Notes under the pieces: generated by a model
What the model was told of the DNA's origin: nothing
What the model saw: the letters and a program-made list of their open reading frames with translations, nothing else
Databases searched by the model: none
NCBI RefSeq assembly: GCF_000802185.1
Contig: NZ_KN676113.1
Span: 1,080,372-1,144,371, forward strand
DNA: 64,000 bases
Direction: 5' to 3'
From: Belnapia sp. F-4-1
GTDB taxonomy: Bacteria > Pseudomonadota > Alphaproteobacteria > Acetobacterales > Acetobacteraceae
Part shown: positions 37,820-46,226 of the stretch, in pieces
Numbering within the stretch: the stretch's first letter is position 1
Layout of the letters: every line of letters starts with the position of its first letter
Made by a program: the position numbers and the translations under genes

Positions 37820-38677
37820 ATGCATTGGACCATCGGCCAGGTTGCCGTCACCAAGCTGGTTGAGCTGGAGGCGACGGGCGGCAGCCGCTTCCTGCTGCCC
37901 CAGGCGACGCCTGAGGAAGTGCGGAAGATCGATTGGCTGGTGCCCGACTTCGCCGACGAGGCGGGGCGGCTGCGGCTCAGCATCCATGCGCTGGTCGTCG
38001 AGGCGCCGGGGCGGCGCATCCTGGTCGATACCTGCCTCGGCAACGACAAGCAGGGGCGGAAGATCCCGCACTGGAACGCGCGGCAGTCCCGCTTCCTCGA
38101 GGAGATGGCGGAGGCCGGCTTCCCGCCCGAGAGCATCGACACGGTGCTCTGCACCCATCTGCATGTGGACCATGTCGGCTGGAACACGCGGCTCGTCGAG
38201 GGGCGCTGGGTGCCGAGCTTCCCGAACGCGCGCTACCTTTTCGGACGGCAGGAATTCGAGCACTGGTCGGCCGGCGCGGGCGGTGAGGCGCAAGCCGCGG
38301 TCTTCGCCGATTCCGTCCAACCCATCGTCGAGGCGGGGCTGCACGAGCTGGTCGAGGCGGATCACCGCCTCTGCCCCGAGATACGGCTGGTGCCGAGCTT
38401 CGGCCATACGCCGGGGCATGTGAGCGTCGCCATCGAGTCCGAGGGCGAGCGGGGCTTCATCACCGGCGACATCGCGCACCATCCCTGCCAGCTCGCCCAT
38501 CCGCACTGGAACTCGACCGCCGATGCCGACCCGGCCCAGGCAGAGGCAACGCGCCGCGAAATCTTCGGCGGCTTCGCCGGCACGCCGGTGCTGGTGATCG
38601 GCACGCATTTCGCCGGCCGCACCGCCGGGCGGGTGGTCCGCGACGCGGCGGGGCTCCGGATGCTGATGTGCTGGTGA
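37820..38677 (+). CDS. MBL-fold metallo-hydrolase
   Basis: A 285-residue metallo-beta-lactamase-fold enzyme. The zinc motif T-H-L-H-V-D-H-V-G-W is near residue 110, with later metal ligands in S-F-G-H-T-P-G-H-V near residue 195, F-I-T-G-D-I-A-H-H and I-G-T-H-F-A-G near the end. Spacing resembles the lactonase/quorum-quenching branch, but substrate choice cannot be read from sequence. The start at 37820 follows GGGGAGG. The stop overlaps the start of the MFS gene (GTGA), so the hydrolase and carrier are likely expressed together. Confidence 0.87.
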   Translation: MHWTIGQVAVTKLVELEATGGSRFLLPQATPEEVRKIDWLVPDFADEAGRLRLSIHALVVEAPGRRILVDTCLGNDKQGRKIPHWNARQSRFLEEMAEAGFPPESIDTVLCTHLHVDHVGWNTRLVEGRWVPSFPNARYLFGRQEFEHWSAGAGGEAQAAVFADSVQPIVEAGLHELVEADHRLCPEIRLVPSFGHTPGHVSVAIESEGERGFITGDIAHHPCQLAHPHWNSTADADPAQAEATRREIFGGFAGTPVLVIGTHFAGRTAGRVVRDAAGLRMLMCW

Positions 38678-39882
38678 GCATCGAGAGCCGTGCCTCCTGG
38701 GTGATCGCCGTCACGGCGGTCGTCATCCTCTCCATCTCCTTCGGGGCGCCGCTGCTGGTGGTGGTGGCGCTGCGGCCGATCGCCGCCGATCTCGGCGATG
38801 CGCGCTCGATCCCGGCGCTGGCCTCGTCGCTCGCCTATCTCGGCGCGGGGGCGGGGGGCATCCTGATGGGGTGGATCGCCGGGCGGACCTCCACGCGGCT
38901 GATCGCCATGGTCGGGGGCGCGATGGTCTGCGCCGGGCTGGCGCTGGCCTCGGGCGGGGCGGCCTGGCAGCTGGTGCTCGGCTTCGGGCTGCTGGTCGGG
39001 CTGCTCGGCAACGGCGCGCTCTTCCCGCCGATGATGACCTATGTCTCGCTCTGGTTCGACCGGCGGCGGGGGACGGCGCTGGCGCTGGTCGCCTCCGGGC
39101 AATATGTCGCGGGCGCCCTCTGGCCATCGCTGCTCGAGCGGCTGATCGCCGCCCATGGCTGGCAGCGGGTGATGCTGGGCTACGGGGTTTTCGCCGCCGC
39201 CACCATCCTGCCGCTGGCGGCGCTGGTGCTGCGGCCGCCGCCGCAGCCGGCCGTCGGCGATACCGCGGCGGCGGGGCCGGCGGCGGGCGCCGAGGTGCTC
39301 GGCCTCCCGCCGAACCTGGCGCTCGGGCTGCTCGCCCTGGCTTCCTTCCTGTGTTGCATCCCGATGGCGATGCCGGCGGCGCATCTCGTCGCCTTCTGCG
39401 GCGATCTCGGCATCAATGCGCAGCAGGGCGCGCTGATGCTCTCCGTGCTGCTGACGGCCGCCTTCCTGGCACGGCAGTTCTGGGGCTGGGTCGCCGACCG
39501 GATCGGCGGGCTGAACACGCTGCTCGCCGGCAACATCTGCCAGACGCTGGGGATGGCGGCCTTTCTCACCACCCAGGACGAGGCGGGGCTGTTCCTCGTC
39601 GCCGCCGGCTACGGGCTTGGCTTCAGCGGGATCGTGCCGGCCTATGTGGTGGCGGTGCGGGAGTTCTTCCCCGCGAGCGAGGCGGCCTGGCGGGTGCCGG
39701 TGCTGCTCTTCCTCAGCCTCTCCGGCATGGCGGCGGGGGCCTGGCTCGCGGGCGCGCTCTATGACGGCTTCGGCTTCTATGCCATCGCCTGGCAGGTCGG
39801 GATCGCCTGCAACCTGGCGGCGCTCGCCCTGCTCGGCGGGCTGGCGCTGCTGCGGCGGCGGGCGCCCCTGCTCAGCCCCTGA
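38674..39882 (+). CDS. MFS transporter
   Basis: An approximately 400-residue inner-membrane carrier with 12 hydrophobic segments. Motif A-like sequence is G-I-L-M-G-W-I-A-G-R-T-S-T-R near residue 65. W-F-D-R-R-R-G-T-A-L-A-L, between segments, resembles monocarboxylate and oxalate/formate-type carriers. GTG 38674 overlaps the stop of the hydrolase gene; GTG 38668 is also possible. Cotranscription suggests it moves the substrate or product of the hydrolase. Its end overlaps a small convergent gene by 11 bases. Confidence 0.87.
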   Translation: MSIESRASWVIAVTAVVILSISFGAPLLVVVALRPIAADLGDARSIPALASSLAYLGAGAGGILMGWIAGRTSTRLIAMVGGAMVCAGLALASGGAAWQLVLGFGLLVGLLGNGALFPPMMTYVSLWFDRRRGTALALVASGQYVAGALWPSLLERLIAAHGWQRVMLGYGVFAAATILPLAALVLRPPPQPAVGDTAAAGPAAGAEVLGLPPNLALGLLALASFLCCIPMAMPAAHLVAFCGDLGINAQQGALMLSVLLTAAFLARQFWGWVADRIGGLNTLLAGNICQTLGMAAFLTTQDEAGLFLVAAGYGLGFSGIVPAYVVAVREFFPASEAAWRVPVLLFLSLSGMAAGAWLAGALYDGFGFYAIAWQVGIACNLAALALLGGLALLRRRAPLLSP

Positions 39883-40138
39883 TGATCTTCCGCATATTGG
39901 CCCGCACCCGGCGATGCGAGGGGGCGAGGGCGGCGGCCATCACCGCCTCCGCCCCGGCGCCGGAGAGCGCCGCCTGCCCGGCGGCGAAGGCGCCGCTGGT
40001 GAAGGCCTTCTGCTTCTCCAGTACGTAGCCGGTGAGGCGGGCCTGGGCCTCGGCCGGCTCGGCCCAGAGCTGGGCACTGCGGAGCGTGAAGACGAAGGCC
40101 GTCTGCCAGGCGAAGGCCGCGGCGGTGAAGGGGTTCAT
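39872..40138 (-). CDS. Small hypothetical protein
   Basis: An 88-residue, Ala-rich, largely helical protein (N-P-F-T-A-A-A-F-A-W-Q-T-A-F-V-F-T-L-R at the start, ending in V-R-A-N-M-R-K-I-I-R-G). The amphipathic helices recall small phasin-like proteins, but I see no conclusive motif. It lies just downstream of the peroxiredoxin gene on the same strand (16 bases) and may be cotranscribed. Confidence 0.55.
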   Translation of the reverse strand: MNPFTAAAFAWQTAFVFTLRSAQLWAEPAEAQARLTGYVLEKQKAFTSGAFAAGQAALSGAGAEAVMAAALAPSHRRVRANMRKIIRG

Positions 40139-40154
40139 GGCCGCGGCCTCCCGA

Positions 40155-40637
40155 TCAAAGCGCCGCCAGGGCGGCTTCGGCGGTGCTCACCTCGAAGGCG
40201 CCCGGCGCCTCGACGGCGACATGCGTCACCTTGCCGTCCTTGGCGATGAGGGCGAAGCGCTGGCTGCGAACGCCAAGGCCGCGTGCCGTCAGGTCCAGCT
40301 CCAGCCCGAGCTTCTTCGTGAACTCGGCGCTGCCATCGGCCAGCATCACCACCTTGTCGCCGACGCCCTGGTCCTTGCCCCAGGCGGCCATGACGAAGGC
40401 GTCGTTCACCGCCATGCAGGCGACGACGTCGGCGCCCTTCGCCTTCAGCGCGTCGTACTGGGTGACGAAGCCAGGCAGGTGCTTGGCCGAGCAGGTGGGC
40501 GTGAAGGCGCCGGGCACGCCGAACAGCACCACGGTCTTGCCGCCGAACAGCTCCTCGGTCGAGGTCTCCTTCGGGCCTTCGGCGGTGCCCTGCATCAGCT
40601 TCGCCGCGGGGATGCTGTCGCCAACCTGGATGGTCAT
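40155..40637 (-). CDS. Peroxiredoxin, Prx5/AhpC-TSA redoxin family
   Basis: A 160-residue thiol peroxidase. The peroxidatic site is G-V-P-G-A-F-T-P-T-C-S near residue 40, followed by H-L-P-G-F and V-A-C-M-A-V-N-D-A-F-V-M near residue 75, as in Prx5-type enzymes. A resolving cysteine may be the one in V-A-C-M. It reduces hydrogen peroxide and organic peroxides using glutathione or glutaredoxin. The start at 40637 follows GGAGATTACCCCC; the longer open frame upstream is unrelated. Confidence 0.93.
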   Translation of the reverse strand: MTIQVGDSIPAAKLMQGTAEGPKETSTEELFGGKTVVLFGVPGAFTPTCSAKHLPGFVTQYDALKAKGADVVACMAVNDAFVMAAWGKDQGVGDKVVMLADGSAEFTKKLGLELDLTARGLGVRSQRFALIAKDGKVTHVAVEAPGAFEVSTAEAALAAL

Positions 40638-40786
40638 AGGGGGTAATCTCCTCCGATCCTCCATCCTGTAACCGCTTCCCCGGCGCCTGTCACCGCACGG
40701 GATGGGGACGCGCCGGGCCTTCACCCCCGCGCGTGTGGGGGGCGGCCCGGCTTGCGGGACCACGGGCCAGCCGCCATCTTGAGCGC

Positions 40787-41389
40787 ATGGCCAAACGCCC
40801 ACGCACCCGACCGACCGCCCAGGCCAGCCATGAGGAAGGCTATCTGAGCGGCCAGATCCTGGTCGCCATGCCGAACATGCAGGATCCGCGCTTCGCCGGC
40901 ACCGTGATCTGCCTTTGCGCCCATTCCCCGGAAGGGGCGATGGGCATCATCCTGAACAAGCCGATCGAGGGCATGTCCTTCGACGAGCTGCTGAAGCAGC
41001 TCGAATTGGAGCCGGTGCCGCCGCAGCGGCGCATCGCCCTCTGCCAGGGCGGCCCGGTCGAGGGCGGCCGCGGCTTCGTGCTGCACACCAAGGACTGGAC
41101 CAGCGACGCCTCCCTCCCCGTCGCCGAGGACCTGGCGCTGACCGCGAGCGTCGATATCCTGAAGGCGATTGCCGGCGGCGGCGGGCCGCGCAGCGGCATC
41201 CTGGCCCTCGGCTATGCCGGCTGGGGGCCGGGGCAGCTGGAGGACGAGATCCAGGCGAATTCCTGGCTCTCGGTCGATCCGGACGAGGCGCTGCTCTTCG
41301 GCGAGGAGCATGACGGCAAGTGGCGGCAGGCCATGGCCAAGCTGCGGGTCGACCCGCTGCTGCTCTCGGGGGCGGCGGGGCACGCCTGA
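40787..41389 (+). CDS. yqgE: YqgE/AlgH family protein
   Basis: A 200-residue protein with the whole YqgE/AlgH domain: Y-L-S-G-Q-I-L-V-A-M-P-N-M near residue 19, F-A-G-T-V-I-C-L-C-A-H, G-I-I-L-N-K-P near residue 53, Q-G-G-P-V-E near residue 86, and G-Y-A-G-W-G-P-G-Q-L near residue 145. Function is unresolved; AlgH affects alginate in Pseudomonas. The start at 40787 is preferred over an upstream ATG because the domain starts soon after. Divergent from the peroxiredoxin. Confidence 0.93.
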   Translation: MAKRPRTRPTAQASHEEGYLSGQILVAMPNMQDPRFAGTVICLCAHSPEGAMGIILNKPIEGMSFDELLKQLELEPVPPQRRIALCQGGPVEGGRGFVLHTKDWTSDASLPVAEDLALTASVDILKAIAGGGGPRSGILALGYAGWGPGQLEDEIQANSWLSVDPDEALLFGEEHDGKWRQAMAKLRVDPLLLSGAAGHA

Positions 41390-41407
41390 GGGCGGGACGG
41401 GTCCGTG

Positions 41408-42694
41408 TCAGGAAGGCCGGGCGGTCCTCTCGCGCCGGATCCCGTCGACGATCGCCTCCAGGCCGGCCTGCACCAGCCGCCCGCCCTGCCCGGCGAGCCA
41501 TATGGCAGGCCCTTCCACCACCCGCGCCGCCAGGGCGGCGAGGCCGAACGCCACCACGGCATAGGCTGCCACGGCGATCGCCACCGCGGCGCCATAGGCC
41601 AGGCCGGCCGAATGCGCGGCCAGGAGGGTGCCGCAGCCGACCGACATCAGCACCGGGATATGGACGAGGTAGAGGGGGAAGGAGATCCGGCCGAGATACC
41701 TCATTCCCTCGCCCGACAGGCGCTCCCGCAGCCAGGGGCTGCAGGCGACGGCCAGCACCAGCATGACGGCGGCGATCCCGTGGCAGGCCGATGGGCCGTC
41801 CATGCGCAGGGCCGCGGGACCGATCCAGTGCCAGGACAGGCCGATGCCCTTCACCGGGATGGCGGCCAGCCCGTCCCAGAAGGCCCCCCGGGCGGCGCTG
41901 TAGGGCACCGTACCGAGAAGGAGGGCAAGGGCGGCCAGACCGAGGCAGGTCCGGGGCGCCATCCTGGGCCGGAGCCTCGGCAGCAGGGTGAAGAGGAAGG
42001 CGCCGAAGGCCAGCAGCGATAAGTAGAGCGGATAGAGCGCCAGGCCCAGCAGCAGCAAGATGAGGGCGGCGCGGCCGGGCGAGGCCTCCGTCCTTCCGAG
42101 GCGCCGCAGCGTCACGACCACCGCGACCAGCAGCAGCGACCCGGCGAATTCGACCGACATCGTCCAAAGCGAACTGTCGTAGGAAGTGGCGAAGTCCCAG
42201 GGCCCGACCAGGGCGCCGTAGAGTCCCTCCCGCAGCGCCCCGGCGAGGCTCGCCTCCTGCCGGAATTGGGAGGCCAGCCAGGGCGAGCGCGTCAGGACTG
42301 CCGCCGCCTGGTTGACCATCAGGCCGGCGGCATGGAGTGCCCAGGCGAAGAGCGTCACCGCCAGGATCGGCAGGCCGAGCCGCAGCAGGCGCTTCATCGC
42401 CAGCGCGGCCATGCCGAGACGGGTCGCGGCGAAGGCATGGGCCAGCACGAGGCCGCTCAGGACAAAGAACAGACAGACCGAGAAATTGGCGCCGGCGACC
42501 GGCAGCAGCAGCGGCCAGGCGGACAGGCCGACCTCCCAGTAGCCATGGGCATGCTCGGCCTGGCCGGTATAGACCGCGAAGTCGAAGGCGACCACGGCGT
42601 GGTTGACGGCAACGTTCAGCGCCGCGAGGCCGCGCAGCCCATCGAAATGGGTGAAGCGGCCGTCGGGCCGGCGGTCTGCGGCGTCGGCCGGCAC
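41408..42694 (-). CDS. Acyltransferase 3 family membrane protein
   Basis: A 428-residue protein of the OafA/YrhL type with about 10 membrane segments. The catalytic histidine lies in F-D-G-L-R-G-L-A-A-L-N-V-A-V-N-H near residue 20, and Y-L-G-R-I-S-F-P-L-Y-L-V-H-I-P-V-L near residue 330 is the usual late motif. Such enzymes transfer acetyl or other acyl groups to surface polysaccharides. Its partner glycans are not encoded nearby. It starts four bases after the stop of the upstream MFS gene. Confidence 0.9.
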   Translation of the reverse strand: MPADAADRRPDGRFTHFDGLRGLAALNVAVNHAVVAFDFAVYTGQAEHAHGYWEVGLSAWPLLLPVAGANFSVCLFFVLSGLVLAHAFAATRLGMAALAMKRLLRLGLPILAVTLFAWALHAAGLMVNQAAAVLTRSPWLASQFRQEASLAGALREGLYGALVGPWDFATSYDSSLWTMSVEFAGSLLLVAVVVTLRRLGRTEASPGRAALILLLLGLALYPLYLSLLAFGAFLFTLLPRLRPRMAPRTCLGLAALALLLGTVPYSAARGAFWDGLAAIPVKGIGLSWHWIGPAALRMDGPSACHGIAAVMLVLAVACSPWLRERLSGEGMRYLGRISFPLYLVHIPVLMSVGCGTLLAAHSAGLAYGAAVAIAVAAYAVVAFGLAALAARVVEGPAIWLAGQGGRLVQAGLEAIVDGIRRERTARPS

Positions 42695-42698
42695 CGCC

Positions 42699-43928
42699 TC
42701 AGGCCTTCAGCCGCCGCGCCGCCCGCAGCGCCCAGAGCGTGGCGAGCGCCGAGACCAGCATCCAGGCGCCAGTGGCAAGGCCAGTGCCCGTTTCCGTCAT
42801 GCCGCAGAACACCGTCATCAGCGCTCCGCAGCCCATCTGCGCCGCGCCGATCAGGCCGGAGGCGGTGCCGGCCAGGTTCGGCCGCACGCTGATGGCGCAG
42901 GCGATGGCGTTCGGCTGGGCCATGCCGTTGCCGAAGGCGGCGACCGCCATCGGCAGGAAGACCAGCGCGATATGCCCCGGCGCCAGCAGCGGCAGCAGCA
43001 CCGCGAGCGTACCCCCCGCCAGCATCACGGCCGTGCCGAGCGCCATCATCCGCACCATGCCGACCCGCTGCGTCAGCCGCGCCGCGGTGAAGGTGCCGGA
43101 GCTCCAGGCGAAGGGCGTCGTCATCATCGCCACGGCATAGGCGGTGGAGCTGTAGCCGAGCCCCTTGATGACGGTCAGCGGCGCCCCGCCGGCGAAGGCG
43201 AAGAACATCCCCGTGGCGAAGGCGGTGATGCCGCAATAGGCGCGGAAGGCCGGCAGCCGCAGCAGTGCCGCATAGGCGCCGAGCAGGCCGGCAAGGCCGG
43301 GCAGCGGCGCCGGCTCGGCCAGCGTCTCCGGCAGGCGGAGGCGAATGGCGGCCAGCAGCGGCAGGCCGAAGACGAGGCAGGCGAGCATGCTGGCCCGCCA
43401 GCCGAACTGCGCCTCGAGCAGGCTGCCGAGCAAGGGGCCGATCATCGGCGCGATGGCCATGGCGGAGCTGACGATGCCGAGGCGGCTGGCGGCCTCCTCC
43501 CGCGGATAGGCGTCGCGGATCATGGCGCGGCCGAGGACGAGGCCGGCGCAGCCGCCCACCGCCTGCACCACGCGGGCCAGGATCAGCGCATGGATGGAGG
43601 GCGCCAGCGCCGCGCCCAGGCTGCCGAGGCAATAGAGCACCAGCCCGGCCAGCAGCAGCGGCTTGCGCCCATAGCGGTCCGAGAGCGGGCCGTAGACCAG
43701 CTGCGCCCCCGCCACCCCGACCAAGTAGAGCGTCAGGCTGAGCTGGGCGAGGCCGTAGCTGGAGGCCAGCGCCTCCGCCAGGGCCGGCAGGCTCGGGATG
43801 AGGATCTGCATGGTGAAGGGACCGATGCCCGTCATCGCCACCAGCAGCAGCATGGACGGGACCGGCCGCCGGGGCGGGGCTTTGGCGGCGGGGGAAAGGT
43901 CGCCCTCTGGGATGTCGCGCGGGCTCAC
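42699..43928 (-). CDS. Bcr/CflA-type multidrug MFS transporter
   Basis: A 409-residue drug efflux protein with 12 membrane segments. Typical motifs are Q-L-V-Y-G-P-L-S-D-R-Y-G-R-K-P-L-L near residue 65 and C-A-G-L-V-L-G-R-A-M-I-R-D near residue 120. It is similar in layout to the pump at 13162-14349, so the window holds two paralogs. It is the upstream gene of the acyltransferase on one leftward transcript. Start ATG 43928 gives a 20-residue polar leader before the first membrane helix. Confidence 0.92.
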   Translation of the reverse strand: MSPRDIPEGDLSPAAKAPPRRPVPSMLLLVAMTGIGPFTMQILIPSLPALAEALASSYGLAQLSLTLYLVGVAGAQLVYGPLSDRYGRKPLLLAGLVLYCLGSLGAALAPSIHALILARVVQAVGGCAGLVLGRAMIRDAYPREEAASRLGIVSSAMAIAPMIGPLLGSLLEAQFGWRASMLACLVFGLPLLAAIRLRLPETLAEPAPLPGLAGLLGAYAALLRLPAFRAYCGITAFATGMFFAFAGGAPLTVIKGLGYSSTAYAVAMMTTPFAWSSGTFTAARLTQRVGMVRMMALGTAVMLAGGTLAVLLPLLAPGHIALVFLPMAVAAFGNGMAQPNAIACAISVRPNLAGTASGLIGAAQMGCGALMTVFCGMTETGTGLATGAWMLVSALATLWALRAARRLKA

Positions 43929-43980
43929 CCGGCCCTTCTAGGCGCCACCGCCGCCGCTGCCCAGGGCGAGGGACGCACAA

Positions 43981-45405
43981 TTACGCCAATGCGCGGGCCA
44001 ACTCCCGCGCCGCCCAGCGCATTCTGCCCGGCTCATGGCCGGAAAAGCCGAGCATCAGCGCCTGGATGGGCGGGGCGGCGAGGAACATGGGGCTCACCGG
44101 CCGGGCGATGACGCCGCGCCGCGCCGCCGCCTCGGCAACCGCCTGATCGGTAAGGCCGGGGCGGAGGCGGGCCAGCAGCTTCATCCCCTGGTCCGGCACC
44201 TCCACCTCCAGCATCTCGGGCAGGTGCTCGCGCAGCGCCGCCACCAGCGCGTCCCGCGCGCCGCGGTAGTGCTGGCGCATCCGCCGCAGGTGCTGGGCGA
44301 AATGCCCCTCCTCGATGAAGTCGGTGACGACGCCCTCCTGCAAGGCGGCCGGGTGCCAGTCGCTCAACAGCCGGGTGGAGCGGACGCCCTCCAGCAGGGC
44401 GGGCGGCAGCACCGCATAGCCGAGGCGGAGACCGGGGAAGAGCACCTTGCTGAAGGTGCCGACATAGATCACGCGCCCCGCCGCATCGATGCCCTGGAGC
44501 GAGGCCAGCGGCCGGCCGGCGTAGCGGAACTCGCTGTCGTAATCGTCTTCCAGCAGCCAGGCGCCGGCGCGATGGGCCCAGGCCAGCAACTCCATCCGTC
44601 GTGCCATGGAGAGCACGACGCCGAGCGGGTATTGCGAGGAGGGCGTCACATAGGCGAGCCGCGCCTCGGGCGCCGCGGCGATCCCGGCCGACACGTCCAT
44701 CCCCTGCGCATCGACCGGCACGGGCACGATGCGCGCCCCGGCGGCGGCGAGGGCGGCGCGGACCGCCGGATAGCCAGGGTCCTCGAACCAGGCGGCATCG
44801 CCCGGGCGCAGCAGCACGCGCAGCACCAGGTCGATGGCCTGCTGCGCGCCCGCCGTCACCACCACCTGCTCCGGCTCGCAACGCACGGCGCGCGCGGCAC
44901 GGAGGTAGCGGGCGACGGCGCCGCGCAGCGCGGCCGAGCCGCTCGGGTCGGCATAGCCGAGCAGGGCCGGGTCGGGCCGCGCGAGGCGCCGGGCGGTCAG
45001 GCTGCGCCAGACCTGGAGCGTCCGATCGTCCAGCGTGCAGCGGCCGGTGTTGAAGGGCGCGGCGCCGTACTGCCCGGCATGGGGGACGACCGGCGGCGGA
45101 GGCGGCGCGGCCGGAGCCATGAGTGGGGGCGGCAGGTCCAGCGGCTCCGGCAGGTCACGGGAAACGAAGCTGCCGGCGCCGACCCGTCCCTCGATGAAGC
45201 CCTCGGCCAGCAATTGCTCATAGGCGGCGACCACCGAGTTGCGGGCAATGCCGAGCCGCGCCGCCAGCGCCCGCGTCGGCGGCAGTCGGCCCCCGGCCGG
45301 GATGTCGCCCGAAAGGATCGCCCGGCGCAGGCCGAGATAGACCTGGCGCAGCACCGGCACCGGGCCGGCACGGTCGATCGGGATCAGCAGCAGATCGGCT
45401 TCCAT
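43981..45405 (-). CDS. MocR/PdxR family regulator (GntR HTH fused to aminotransferase)
   Basis: A 474-residue regulator. Residues 5-75 form a GntR winged helix (L-R-Q-V-Y-L-G-L-R-R-A-I-L-S-G-D, L-A-A-R-L-G-I-A-R-N-S-V-V-A-A-Y). The rest is a fold-type-I aminotransferase domain with the PLP-lysine in V-G-T-F-S-K-V-L-F-P-G near residue 315 and D-D-Y-D-S-E-F-R-Y before it. MocR proteins sense PLP or aminated metabolites and often control the divergent gene. Here that is the PNPOx-like gene. Three GATTGGNCC half-sites lie between them. The start at 45405 is chosen at M-E-A-D-L-L. Confidence 0.93.
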   Translation of the reverse strand: MEADLLLIPIDRAGPVPVLRQVYLGLRRAILSGDIPAGGRLPPTRALAARLGIARNSVVAAYEQLLAEGFIEGRVGAGSFVSRDLPEPLDLPPPLMAPAAPPPPPVVPHAGQYGAAPFNTGRCTLDDRTLQVWRSLTARRLARPDPALLGYADPSGSAALRGAVARYLRAARAVRCEPEQVVVTAGAQQAIDLVLRVLLRPGDAAWFEDPGYPAVRAALAAAGARIVPVPVDAQGMDVSAGIAAAPEARLAYVTPSSQYPLGVVLSMARRMELLAWAHRAGAWLLEDDYDSEFRYAGRPLASLQGIDAAGRVIYVGTFSKVLFPGLRLGYAVLPPALLEGVRSTRLLSDWHPAALQEGVVTDFIEEGHFAQHLRRMRQHYRGARDALVAALREHLPEMLEVEVPDQGMKLLARLRPGLTDQAVAEAAARRGVIARPVSPMFLAAPPIQALMLGFSGHEPGRMRWAARELARALA

Positions 45406-45408
45406 GTC

Positions 45409-45457
45409 GATTGGACCAGCCTCATGGCGCCTGATTGGCCCTCGCGGGGGACCAATC
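45409..45457. promoter_or_regulatory. Three GATTGGNCC half-sites in the MocR divergent promoter
   Basis: GATTGGACC (45409-45417), GATTGGCCC (45433-45441) and, inverted, GGACCAATC (45449-45457). The first two are direct repeats 24 bases apart. The last two form an inverted repeat. MocR/PdxR-type regulators are known to bind direct repeats combined with inverted ones, so this is the likely operator for both divergent genes. Binding has not been shown here. Confidence 0.6.
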
Positions 45458-45500
45458 GGAACTGTCATATGCACCCATCGACCCGTGCGAGAGAAGCCCG

Positions 45501-46226
45501 ATGCCCGACACCGCCTACCCCGTCACGCCCCGCAACCGGGTGAAGCGCCTGCACGAGCGCGGCCGCTACGACCACGAGACGGTGCATGCCATCCTCGACG
45601 CGGCGATGATCTGCCACATCGCCTATGTCATTGACGGCCAGCCCTATTGCACGCCGACCGCCTTCTGGCGCGAGGGCAGCCACCTCTACTGGCACGGCTC
45701 CTCGGCCAGCCGGATGCTGCGCACCCAGAAGCCGGGCATCCCGGTCTGCCTGACGGTGACGCATCTCGACAGCCTCGTCCTCGCCCGCTGCGGCTTCAAC
45801 CACTCGGTCGACTACCGCTCGGCCATGTGCTTCGGCACGGCGCATATCGTCGAGGATCTCGACGAGAAGGCGAAGGCGCTCGACGTCATGATCGACCGCT
45901 TCTATCCCGGCCGGAATGCCGAGCTTCGCCCCAGCACCACGCAGGAGCTGAAGGCGACCATGGTCATCGGCATGACCATCGAGGAGGCCAGCGGGAAGAT
46001 CCGCGCCAAGGGCGTCGGCGACGAGGAGGAGGACTACGCCCTCCCCATCTACGCCGCCCGCTTCCCGGTGACGCAGGTGATCGGCGCCGCGGAGCCCTGC
46101 CCGCGGATTCCGGCGGGCGTCCCCTATCCGCCGGGTTTGGCAGGCTTCACGCCCGGTCGTAGGCTCGACGACATCATGACCGAGAGCTACCGGACGACCT
46201 ATGGCACAGGACAAGGCGACGACTGA
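45501..46226 (+). CDS. Pyridoxamine 5'-phosphate oxidase-like FMN-binding protein
   Basis: A 241-residue protein of the split-barrel flavin fold: H-A-I-L-D-A-A-M-I-C-H-I-A-Y-V near residue 28, C-T-P-T-A-F-W-R-E-G-S-H-L-Y-W-H-G-S-S-A near residue 48, and L-T-V-T-H-L-D-S-L-V-L-A-R near residue 78. This branch resembles the NimA-like/DUF447 flavin-nucleotide proteins rather than true PdxH. It is divergent from the MocR regulator and overlaps the amidase gene by 26 bases, so these genes form one regulated unit. Actual reaction unknown. Confidence 0.85.
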   Translation: MPDTAYPVTPRNRVKRLHERGRYDHETVHAILDAAMICHIAYVIDGQPYCTPTAFWREGSHLYWHGSSASRMLRTQKPGIPVCLTVTHLDSLVLARCGFNHSVDYRSAMCFGTAHIVEDLDEKAKALDVMIDRFYPGRNAELRPSTTQELKATMVIGMTIEEASGKIRAKGVGDEEEDYALPIYAARFPVTQVIGAAEPCPRIPAGVPYPPGLAGFTPGRRLDDIMTESYRTTYGTGQGDD

